Assembly: GCA_937989585.1 (NCBI GenBank)
Contig: CALKRW010000058.1
Coordinates: 1-44,277, forward strand
Source of the DNA: an uncultured Porphyromonadaceae bacterium
GTDB lineage: Bacteria > Bacteroidota > Bacteroidia > Bacteroidales > Muribaculaceae
Reading direction: 5' to 3'
DNA: 44,277 nt
In this document: positions 7,101 to 14,261 of the stretch, one piece after another
Layout of the letters: every line of letters starts with the position of its first letter
How positions within the stretch are numbered: position 1 is the first letter of the stretch
Notes under the pieces: model-generated
Databases searched by the model: none
The model's input: the letters and a program-made list of their open reading frames with translations, nothing else
What the model was told of the DNA's origin: nothing
Program-made: the position numbers and the translations under genes

Positions 7101-9093
7101 GAAAGACCGCTCAGACAAGAACTACTTCCAGATTCAGTTCTCCGCCCGCGAATACAGCAACCTTAAGGTGAGCTCCGCACTCTCCTACAGTTACAATACA
7201 TACAGCCGCTTCTTCATACAGTACAGCACCGACGGCAAGGAATTCACCACATTCGGCGAAATCACACCGTCAAACCGCTCATGGAACGACGTAGAACTCG
7301 CCCTTCCCGCCGAGGCCGACAATGCCGAGCGTGTCTACATCCGCTGGTATCCCGACTGGGAATCGGAACTTGCAGGTAACGAAACCAATCTTGACGGCCT
7401 CTGCATCGCTGACATATATGTCCTCGCCGACCGCGCAAGTACGAGCGATGATACAGCCCCCGTGCTGACAGCGGCAATTCCCGCCAACGGTTCCGAAGGA
7501 GCCTCGGTGAACGGCTCGATTGTCCTCTCCTTCGATGAGAAAATCATCGCAGGCAAAGGCACCGCCAGACTCGACGGCAAGGCACTCGACTATTCCATCG
7601 CCGGCAAGAGCGTGGTCTTCCGCTACAACGGCCTGAAATACAACACCGCCTATACCTTCACAATGCCCGAAGGCGTAGTCACAGACCGCAACGGCAATGC
7701 CGCCCCCGCCGTCACGCTGAACTTCACGACCATGGAGCGCACGCAGCCCGAGGCACGTCTGTTCGACGCAATCGTGGCACAGGACGGCAGCGGTGACTAC
7801 ACTACCGTTCAGGCCGCAATCGATGCCGCTCCCTCCAACCGCATCAAACCCTGGCTCATCTTTGTCAAGAACGGCAATTACAAAGAGCATGTAGACGTTC
7901 CGGCGACAAAGCCATTCCTGCACTTCATCGGCCAGGACCGCGACAAGACCGTCATACTTGACGACCTCCTCTGCGGCGGCGACAACGCCCTGCACGTAAG
8001 CGTGGGCGCGACTGTAGTAGTGAACTCCAACGACTGCTTCTTCGAGAACATCACCCTCGAGAACTCGTGGGGCCATGAGAAACAGCAGGGGCCTCAGGCG
8101 CTCGCCCTCAACACAATAGGCGACCGCACCATCTTCAACAACGTAGCCATGCTGTCGTATCAGGACACATGGATCACACCCAGCAACCAGTCCTACCGCG
8201 CATACGTCCACAACTCACTCATCGAGGGTGCCGTCGACTTCATCTACAACGGCGGTGACGTATATATCGACAACACTACCCTGCTCATCAACCGCGAATC
8301 CGGCGGCTACATCGTAGCGCCCTATCACACCGAAGCCACCAAGTGGGGCTATGTCTTCCGCGACTGCGAGATTACAGCCCCCGGCGATCCTTCCAAGACA
8401 ACCGTCTGGCTGGGCCGTCCCTGGCACGGCTCGCCCAAGACCGTCTTCCTGAATACCCGCGCACTCGTCAACATTCCAGCATCAGGCTGGTACGAGACCA
8501 TGGGCGGACTCCCCGTGCTCTGGGCAGACTGGAACACAGTGGACGCAAATGGCAATCCCATCGACCTGTCACAACGCCGCGATACATATTATATCGAGGA
8601 CCGCGAGACACACGAGCGCACGTATGGCACAGCAAAGAACTTCCTGACCGATGAGGAAGCGTCAGAATACACAATCTCCAATGTCCTTACAGGCAGCGAC
8701 AACTGGCAGCCTGCAATCAAGGTCGAGGCCTGTGACAAGCCCATCGCAACGTATGAAAGCGGAATGCTCACATGGGATGCTGTCCCGTATGCAATATGCT
8801 ATCTGGTGACCGACGGAGACAAATTTGTCGGTTTCACTACCGAGACATCCATGGCTGTCACCGGCGAAAATCTGACAGTCCAGGCCGTCAACGAATTCGG
8901 CGGCCTGTCCGAGAAAGCCCATCCAGGGACATCAGGTGCAGAAAGTATCGTTTCCGACAAGAGCGACATGGTAATCACCGCAGTGTATGACCTGAGCGGA
9001 CGCCGTCTGACCACACCCGTTCCCGGAATCAACATCATCCACTACACCGATGCCAGCGGCATGCCTCATGTCGTAAAGCAGATTGTAAAATAA
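4198..9093 (+). CDS. Secreted CE12-like acetylesterase / CE8 pectin methylesterase fusion
   Basis: 1631 aa. Signal peptide 1-24 (ends SSWAQ). Residues about 25-275 are an SGNH hydrolase of the rhamnogalacturonan acetylesterase type: GDST (S32), NYGKGG, FAHND (N102, D103), STHLS (H256). The middle has beta-rich, Ig-like and repeat domains, including an InlB-B-like unit (HFIEWTAGG near 790) and a Big_5-like domain (about 1090-1185). Residues about 1188-1490 are a CE8 pectinesterase: QDTW with D1323, VDFIYN with nucleophile D1347, LGRPW with R1407. The C-terminus carries the YDLSGRRL sorting-type tail. Family knowledge says CE12 removes acetyl and CE8 methyl groups from pectin; here one extracellular polypeptide would do both. 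It is monocistronic, between its own promoter region and a strong terminator. Confidence 0.93.
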   Translation: MRTIKQWMLLIALALCLPMSSWAQVLYTCGDSTMANYATDGSTPTRGWGQYFGAFFKPGLTVKNYGKGGMDVQGFVSNQAYWPTIKKNLKPGDYVLLQFAHNDEKNGGMDGNQLYEYYLAKGDTEAAAAVDKRGSIPHDTYVKTLRMLVSEIRAAGATPLFASSICRMYFAGNDIRRNGRHDLGDNFDVLTADGPKKGNSVPADDHSMDYTYQMQQLAKELDVPFIDMMQSTRELYLLYGDERCHSILGDGAGSTHLSVAGAALIARQAAELMQKQGILADYISLSDAELSASPSEGNLGEAYVGNVLTKEFTLTGFGLSPEAGAVTITSNSDAFVLSTDKSRWESSVSLPYTGGTLVGTFYVKASLKNPGELSSTLTASSSNSSLEIPVSATAVAIPGSGAVSVNWPLATNNEYTLDGETTVLPMELKGLKVAGYDNGILLQPQNGAWPDGDIDESPDRYVEFGITAPADKALQVNRLAMMIGATGTDLMQCHVTYSTEEGYGNPTTFYSPNTMKDGEMVQALTEALTNLKAGQTLRMRVYPWTKSKAENASLRLQNVSIGGYAESTSTPATLTWPLDKGKDNPSSADTQSDAFTFTTYSVGSDLVVTGTGKPSDRTGTMYQPLVNNQNGYTDAASLIFQVRPKKGLTFQLKKVSFYGTKNGTSGGLLNAVVDVDGDVRELGKDLALIRNNDNANGNQAYFEFPVDGVVVYDNTLTFKIGISKLGNTKTVTIHDVVLEGEISGKEIAVPVFTITAVPSDPEAGAVTIVPNTSKISEGTPVSVSASENFGYHFIEWTAGGKTVSTDNPYEFSASADLALVAKYKKVNTYPMELSVLGGANDYKVSVSPEGHLIDGVRYYEEGTDVVLTASNNRILTFTNWEDNTTDCKRQVKMDGPKDIVANYSAEDYIVGWDLYYDNPAGDRAADYKAESDNTGLLSLMNESGKTTTWLAHGITRGLENGRPAARVWKDRSDKNYFQIQFSAREYSNLKVSSALSYSYNTYSRFFIQYSTDGKEFTTFGEITPSNRSWNDVELALPAEADNAERVYIRWYPDWESELAGNETNLDGLCIADIYVLADRASTSDDTAPVLTAAIPANGSEGASVNGSIVLSFDEKIIAGKGTARLDGKALDYSIAGKSVVFRYNGLKYNTAYTFTMPEGVVTDRNGNAAPAVTLNFTTMERTQPEARLFDAIVAQDGSGDYTTVQAAIDAAPSNRIKPWLIFVKNGNYKEHVDVPATKPFLHFIGQDRDKTVILDDLLCGGDNALHVSVGATVVVNSNDCFFENITLENSWGHEKQQGPQALALNTIGDRTIFNNVAMLSYQDTWITPSNQSYRAYVHNSLIEGAVDFIYNGGDVYIDNTTLLINRESGGYIVAPYHTEATKWGYVFRDCEITAPGDPSKTTVWLGRPWHGSPKTVFLNTRALVNIPASGWYETMGGLPVLWADWNTVDANGNPIDLSQRRDTYYIEDRETHERTYGTAKNFLTDEEASEYTISNVLTGSDNWQPAIKVEACDKPIATYESGMLTWDAVPYAICYLVTDGDKFVGFTTETSMAVTGENLTVQAVNEFGGLSEKAHPGTSGAESIVSDKSDMVITAVYDLSGRRLTTPVPGINIIHYTDASGMPHVVKQIVK

Positions 9094-9120
9094 AGGTTTA
9101 TATTGTTTATCCAATGCAGC

Positions 9121-9155
9121 AATGGGGTGCGGTTTCGACCGCACCCTATTGTTTT
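9121..9155 (+). terminator. Intrinsic terminator of the pectin esterase
   Basis: Perfect 9-bp GC-rich stem (9125-9133 with 9138-9146) closing a TTCG tetraloop, then TATTG and T4. It starts 28 nt after the stop codon. Confidence 0.85.
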
Positions 9156-9617
9156 ATCTCGATGTACCACAAACACCTGCATGGAAGATGGTTATGGTTA
9201 ACTCTACTATCCTTCATATCGAGAGGTATGAAAAGTGTTTACGAAGGGGGATGGAGAGACTCCCTGCCCTGCCATAGCACGGGCGTATCATAAGGATGTA
9301 TCATATAAAGGTTTATTAAAAGATTATTTGATAAGGTTTAAGTTGAAAATCAGGGCCCTGAATGGTGTGAATGCGTTCGGCTGTCGGTTGGGTATGGGTG
9401 ACCGGATGGACCAGGGTGGGTGATTGGTTTTCCGAGACCGGGAGTTCCGGGCGGCGCTAAGAATCGCGCCTGTACAAGGGAATTGAAAAGTTAGACAATA
9501 TGGCTTATGAACACGGCGGTATAATCATAGAATATAACCGCAAAACGGGGTCTTTGTTACCTGGGAACATAGTTGATTAAGAATTATAAAGATTAATACT
9601 AAAGGTTTGTACACACA

Positions 9618-9658
9618 AGGTTTGATTTCACCAATCACCACAGAAACCAATCAGACCT
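9618..9658 (-). ncRNA. Candidate small RNA 5' hairpin downstream of the orphan promoter
   Basis: A 10-bp stem (9618-9627 with 9649-9658, one G-U pair) lies where an RNA started near 9663 by the minus-strand promoter at 9670-9700 would begin. There is no ORF or clear terminator downstream, so the RNA's extent is unknown. Confidence 0.25.
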
Positions 9659-9669
9659 AAACGCTGAGA

Positions 9670-9700
9670 CAAAGGTACGACATCAAAACGGAAGAAACAA
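9670..9700 (-). promoter_or_regulatory. Orphan Bacteroidota promoter (TTG-N20-TACCTTTG)
   Basis: TTG at 9700-9698, a 20-nt spacer and TACCTTTG at 9677-9670 on the minus strand: a full match to the phylum consensus, as good as the rplM promoter in this window. No gene lies downstream in that direction. Confidence 0.6.
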
Positions 9701-9952
9701 CACTTAAAGATAATTTTAACCTACATTAACTATAAGTATAAATAGATTGGCATTATTAGCATATGTTATATGTTTGTAAAATAATTGCGATTCATAATAC
9801 TGAGTATTCAGGATGAATAAGTGCAAACATATTTCTCAGACGAGGAGTAACAGCAGCATTATTAAACCATGAATACAAAATAACTAAAGGAGTAAGTATT
9901 GAGGCATTCACACATATATTAAAAAGATTTAAAAATTCATAATTTTTGGGTA

Positions 9953-9983
9953 TTGTCATAACTCGAGAATGCAAATAATTTTG
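9953..9983 (+). promoter_or_regulatory. Promoter of the porin/imelysin operon
   Basis: TTG (9953-9955), 20-nt spacer, TAATTTTG (9976-9983). The predicted start near 9990 leaves a leader of only about 13 nt before the ATG at 10003. No iron-regulator operator was recognised. Confidence 0.75.
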
Positions 9984-10002
9984 CACTCAAAAATCAAGAA
10001 AC

Positions 10003-11343
10003 ATGAAAGCAAAAAATTCCATTACGATCATTGCGATGTGTCTGGGTTGTATGACGCCGGTTTATTCGCAGGCCAACAACGAATTATCACGGGCGGCAGT
10101 TTTCACCAAGGCCGACAGTCTGGCACTTTCGAAAAGCCAGGCCAAGATATCAGCCTGGGACAGACTGCATGTAGGAGGCTACGGCGAGGTAGCCTTTTCC
10201 CGCAATTTTTACAGCGACAACTATCTGAGGTATTCTGAGCCCAGCAAATACAAGGGGGGTCACGGCCGTTTTGATCTGCCGCATGTGGTCATTTATCTAG
10301 GGTATGATTTCGGCAAAGGGTGGTCATTCTCGTCGGAGATTGAATTCGAGCACGGAGGCACGGAATCCGCAATAGAGATAGAGACAGAGGAAGCCGGAGA
10401 ATACGAAAGTGAAATAGAACGTGGCGGAGAAGTAGCACTGGAGCAGTTCTATATCCAGAAAGAATTTCTGCCGCAGTTAAAACTTCGTGCCGGCATGCAG
10501 GTTGTTCCCGTTGGAGCCACAAACGCCCATCACGAGCCAAACCAGTTTTTCGGAGTATATCGACCCGAAGGAGAGAACACGATATTCCCATGTACATGGC
10601 ACGAGGTGTCAATATCGCTGTCCGGCCGCGCAGGCGTCTGGTCATATATGGGCATGTTCCTGCCCGGACTTGATTCAGAACGTTTCGGCAACCAAAGCTG
10701 GATTCATGACGGATCGGCGTCACCGTTTGAGTTTAAAATCGCCAACAACTATGCATTTGCCGGAAGAATCGACAATTACAGCGTCAGGGGGCTTCGCATG
10801 GGCATAAGCGGGTACATAGGCAATTCCTTCAGGAACACGCTCTATCCCACAGAGTCGGAGAAAAACAAAGGTATTCACGGTACAGTATCCATATTATCAT
10901 TTGATTTCAAATATGAAGGCCACGGTTTTCTCGCACGAGGCAATTTTGACTGGGGACATCTGAGCGACGCGGCCCATATAAGCAAATTCAACATCTCCAT
11001 GTCGAAGAACTCGACATCAAAACGACAGGAAGTCGCGTCAGACGCAATCATCGCCGGTGTAGAAGCGGGATACAATATATTCACTCTGATTCCCAAGATG
11101 AGACTTTCGGAGCAGAAATTCTATATTTTCGGAAGATATGACTATCTCGACTCAATGGCCAAGATGGAGAGCGGAACATCACTGGAATGGTGCAAGAGGC
11201 ATAAAATCTCAGCCGGCATCAACTGGATGCCCATGCCGCAGATAATAGTCAAGGGAGACTACACCTACGGCATCCTGGACAAGAAATACAATAACGAACC
11301 ATCAATAAACCTCGGCATAGCCTATGTAGGGTGGTTCAAATAA
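10003..11343 (+). CDS. Outer-membrane beta-barrel (porin-like) protein
   Basis: 446 aa. Signal peptide about 1-23 (ends YSQ). The rest alternates amphipathic strands with polar turns and ends in an aromatic strand (IAYVGWFK), as in Bacteroidota porins. No plug domain is visible, so a diffusion porin is likelier than a TonB-dependent receptor. Residues 112-147 form a loop with about 14 glutamates, which could attract cations (inference). It is first in a unit with the imelysin lipoprotein, the di-heme oxidoreductase and CcsBA. Its stop is 33 nt before the imelysin ATG. A role as the outer-membrane entry for the metal or redox substrate of that module is inferred from context. Confidence 0.8.
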   Translation: MKAKNSITIIAMCLGCMTPVYSQANNELSRAAVFTKADSLALSKSQAKISAWDRLHVGGYGEVAFSRNFYSDNYLRYSEPSKYKGGHGRFDLPHVVIYLGYDFGKGWSFSSEIEFEHGGTESAIEIETEEAGEYESEIERGGEVALEQFYIQKEFLPQLKLRAGMQVVPVGATNAHHEPNQFFGVYRPEGENTIFPCTWHEVSISLSGRAGVWSYMGMFLPGLDSERFGNQSWIHDGSASPFEFKIANNYAFAGRIDNYSVRGLRMGISGYIGNSFRNTLYPTESEKNKGIHGTVSILSFDFKYEGHGFLARGNFDWGHLSDAAHISKFNISMSKNSTSKRQEVASDAIIAGVEAGYNIFTLIPKMRLSEQKFYIFGRYDYLDSMAKMESGTSLEWCKRHKISAGINWMPMPQIIVKGDYTYGILDKKYNNEPSINLGIAYVGWFK

Positions 11344-11375
11344 TAATCCAAACAACCAAACCCAATATCAAGTTT

Positions 11376-12533
11376 ATGAAAATTTCAAAAATCATCATGA
11401 TGGGACTTTCGGTCATGCTTATGACAAGCTGTTCAGACAACGATGAACCGAATACCCCAGGAGAACTCTCGCAGAAAGAGCAAAAACTGAAATCAGCGAC
11501 AGCCGATTACGTTGAGCATACCGTACTCCCGACATATTCGGCAATGGCGAATGCGTCAATACGCATGCGCGACCTGTGCCATACCATACAGACCAAGCAC
11601 ACTGCTGGCACACTGACAACAAATGACATCAAGGCCGCCGGGGAAGCCTGGAAAGAAGCCCGCAAAAACTGGGAACTATCGGAAGCCTTCCTTTTCGGAC
11701 CGGCAGCCAACCACAACATCGACCCCCACATCGATTCATGGCCTCTTGACAAAGCCGCGATGGACAACCTGCTCAGACAAATCCGGAACGGAAACCAATG
11801 GTCACTTGAGAACAACGGCGGTTATGGCCTCATCGGCTTCCACGCCGTAGAGTATATGCTGTTCGAACTGAGCGGAGATGAAAACACCTCCCTGGTACAT
11901 TCGACCAATTATACTCCAGAGGAACTGGAATATCTTGTAGCGGTCGCCGATGACCTGTGTCAGCAATGCGTCTGCCTCGAAGCCTGCTGGGCAGGCTCAG
12001 AGAACGTATCCAAAGAGAAACAGGAGATACTCGAGGAAGCAGAACTGGACTACGGAGAGAATTACGGATGGGAAATGATGAATGCCGGACAAGCCGGATC
12101 GCGTTTCAAGACCTATCAGGAAGCCGCCGAAGAAATAATCCAGGGCTGCATCGACATAGCCGATGAAGTTGGCAATACGAAAATCGGCCGTCCACACATC
12201 GGTTCCTCACAGGAAGATAAAAATTACATCGAATCGCCTTACTCCCTCAACTCAATAGAGGACTTTGCCGACAATATCAGATCGATAAGAAACGCATATC
12301 TGGGCAGCCAATCCAATGATGCATCGCTAAGCGATTACATCAAGTCAATCAGTCCGGAGACAGACACCGCCGTAAGAAATGCCATAAACAACGCCATCAC
12401 AACCATAGAAGCGATTCCCGAGCCGTTCGCAAAAAATGCCACCGGCACTCTGGCAGAAAGCGCAATGAAGGCAGCCGGAGAAATCCTTGTCGAGGCACTG
12501 GAGAACGCAAATTCAGTAATCACCCGCAATTAA
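11376..12533 (+). CDS. Imelysin-family (M75) lipoprotein
   Basis: 385 aa. I chose ATG 11376 over an upstream in-frame start at 11331 because it directly begins a lipoprotein signal (lipobox LMTSC, C19) and the earlier start would overlap the porin. The residues after the cysteine (SDNDEP) are acidic, as in surface-exported Bacteroidota lipoproteins. The imelysin signature GxHxxE is present as GFHAVE (154-159). Family members (imelysin peptidase, EfeO-like proteins) are periplasmic or surface helical-bundle proteins linked to iron uptake; peptidase activity is doubtful for most. It sits between a porin and a di-heme protein lipoprotein, which supports a role in metal capture or oxidation. Confidence 0.9.
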   Translation: MKISKIIMMGLSVMLMTSCSDNDEPNTPGELSQKEQKLKSATADYVEHTVLPTYSAMANASIRMRDLCHTIQTKHTAGTLTTNDIKAAGEAWKEARKNWELSEAFLFGPAANHNIDPHIDSWPLDKAAMDNLLRQIRNGNQWSLENNGGYGLIGFHAVEYMLFELSGDENTSLVHSTNYTPEELEYLVAVADDLCQQCVCLEACWAGSENVSKEKQEILEEAELDYGENYGWEMMNAGQAGSRFKTYQEAAEEIIQGCIDIADEVGNTKIGRPHIGSSQEDKNYIESPYSLNSIEDFADNIRSIRNAYLGSQSNDASLSDYIKSISPETDTAVRNAINNAITTIEAIPEPFAKNATGTLAESAMKAAGEILVEALENANSVITRN

Positions 12534-12604
12534 GCACCTGAAAAAACTCAGTTTATAATACATGAGGTTACCGCAATATCACAGCGAGTAAACCATCAAT
12601 AAAA

Positions 12605-14260
12605 ATGAAGATGAAAAAAACGACCAAATACATGAGGCTCGCTTTCATTCCATGCATAACTTTTGTTCTGTCATCATGTTCTGATGATGAAATAAAGGAC
12701 GAACCCATTCCGGACGATAAAATTCTTCCGGAATGGTTTTATGCAGGCGGCGAACTCGGCACAACACTGTTAAGCACAAGCAACGCCTTCGAACAGCCTG
12801 CCCCGGCTGTAGAACGACAGGGACTGTACCAATCATTCAAAAACGGAGAGGCGCTGTTTGAAAAACCATTCATGGCTAACCAAAGCGGCGTCCGTTCGGG
12901 TCTCGGTCCGGTATACATCAGGACATCATGTGTGCACTGTCATCCCAATTACGGGCATGGCACAAGAGTGCCGGAAGGGAATTTCAATACGAACGACATC
13001 GGCAACGGATGTCTCCTGGTGGTGTATGATCCGGCAACAGAAGGATATGTGTCATGGCTGGCCGGAATGCCACAGAGCCACGCAGTGGCACCGTTCAAGG
13101 CGCCGCTTGACGAATCCAAAATCAAGGTGAAATGGATAGATGCCACCGATGAGTGGAACAACCGTTTTGATGACGGAGAACAGTATTCCCTTCAATACCC
13201 GGAAGTAAGCATGCCACGGGAGGCCATCTATGTAGTCAACCAGGGTTATCAACTGCCGGGCGACTACGCGGTAAAGTTAGAATCGACAATCGGAATATAT
13301 GGCACGGGACTTATAGATGCCATAACAGAAGAGGACATACTGGCCCAGTACAGGAAGGAAGATTCGGACGGTCTCCTGCCAAACGGCCTGAACCCGACAT
13401 TCTACAGCAACGGAAACTGGAACTCGATGTATTCCAACTCGCTGCAAGGAGACGGGACCAAATATGTACGCCGGTTTACGTACGCGCTTTCGCGCGGTCC
13501 GCTACAGGATGCCGCCGGAGCAAATGCCATCTGGAACATCACCAACGTGACACGGTCGGACCGGAGATACCATTATCTTGACGCCGCCGGAACATATGTA
13601 AAATATTCTTCAGAAGACCCTGAGGTCCAGGCGGGTTTTGATGATTACATAGCGCGAATAGACCCTGACAAAAAACATTCTTCCTACTGGGAAGGCAGCA
13701 TGAAGGAGCGCATCACGGCGTATCTCACCGACAAGAATCTGGATGTGGAGATGAGTGACGACGAGTATACCGATCTTATGGTATGGCACCGCGGACTTGC
13801 AGTACCGGCAGTGAGGGATATCGATGATCCAGATGTACAGAAAGGCAAGAAACTATTCAGCGAGATAGGGTGTGACTACTGCCACCGCCCCAGCTGGACA
13901 ACTGGCCCAGACAATGTGGCCGACCCAAACAAGTTCTTCAAAGGCAGCGAACTTCCCCGTTTCCCGAACCAGAAGATATGGCCATATACAGACATGGTTC
14001 AGCACAAACTCCACATGGCAAACGACATCCGCGGAGGATGGTGCCGTACGACACCACTATGGGGCCGCGGGCTTCATAAGAAAGTCACCGGCAGTCCGAC
14101 AGCCGACCGCCTGCATGACTGCAGGGCACGCACTACGCTGGAGGCCATCATGTGGCACGGCTATTCACCTAAAAGCGACGCGCGCCACAGCATAGAACTG
14201 TTCAGAAAACTGCCAAAAGCAGACAGAAATGCCATCATACGTTTCGTAGACGCCATATAA
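12605..14260 (+). CDS. Di-heme oxidoreductase (DUF1111/DHOR family) lipoprotein
   Basis: 551 aa. The lipobox ends at C25 (LSSC) followed by SDDE, so the protein is probably anchored to the outer membrane. Two c-type heme sites are visible: CVHCH at 109-113 and CDYCH at 423-427. The C-terminal signature (TPLWGRGL, then LHDCRARTTLEAIMWHG) is that of the DUF1111 di-heme thiol oxidoreductase/putative peroxidase family. The substrate is unknown. Elsewhere the family is found beside imelysin genes, as here. It follows imelysin by 71 nt and is separated from ccsBA by one base, so translation is probably coupled to the gene that would mature its hemes. Confidence 0.9.
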   Translation: MKMKKTTKYMRLAFIPCITFVLSSCSDDEIKDEPIPDDKILPEWFYAGGELGTTLLSTSNAFEQPAPAVERQGLYQSFKNGEALFEKPFMANQSGVRSGLGPVYIRTSCVHCHPNYGHGTRVPEGNFNTNDIGNGCLLVVYDPATEGYVSWLAGMPQSHAVAPFKAPLDESKIKVKWIDATDEWNNRFDDGEQYSLQYPEVSMPREAIYVVNQGYQLPGDYAVKLESTIGIYGTGLIDAITEEDILAQYRKEDSDGLLPNGLNPTFYSNGNWNSMYSNSLQGDGTKYVRRFTYALSRGPLQDAAGANAIWNITNVTRSDRRYHYLDAAGTYVKYSSEDPEVQAGFDDYIARIDPDKKHSSYWEGSMKERITAYLTDKNLDVEMSDDEYTDLMVWHRGLAVPAVRDIDDPDVQKGKKLFSEIGCDYCHRPSWTTGPDNVADPNKFFKGSELPRFPNQKIWPYTDMVQHKLHMANDIRGGWCRTTPLWGRGLHKKVTGSPTADRLHDCRARTTLEAIMWHGYSPKSDARHSIELFRKLPKADRNAIIRFVDAI

Positions 14261-14261
14261 C

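Larger units (their letters stand above)
9156..9952. other. Gene-poor region between the pectin esterase and the porin operon
   Basis: About 800 bp without a confident gene. It contains a 26-codon ATG frame at 9500-9580 (plus, MAYEHGG...) and, at about 9817-9942, an open plus-strand frame without a start that ends AFTHILKRFKNS. The latter could be the relic of a lost gene. A 64-codon minus-strand frame (9792-9986) overlaps it. None has supporting signals. The one well-formed element is a minus-strand promoter at 9670-9700. Confidence 0.5.

Noticed and set aside
7279..8211. 310-codon open frame antisense to the pectinesterase domain
   Set aside because: It mirrors the GC-rich codon pattern of the real gene; its translation has no family-like features and the sense frame has intact catalytic motifs.
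9792..9986. 64-codon minus-strand frame before the porin
   Set aside because: AT-rich, no recognisable family, and it overlaps the porin operon promoter; stop-free runs of this size are expected by chance here.
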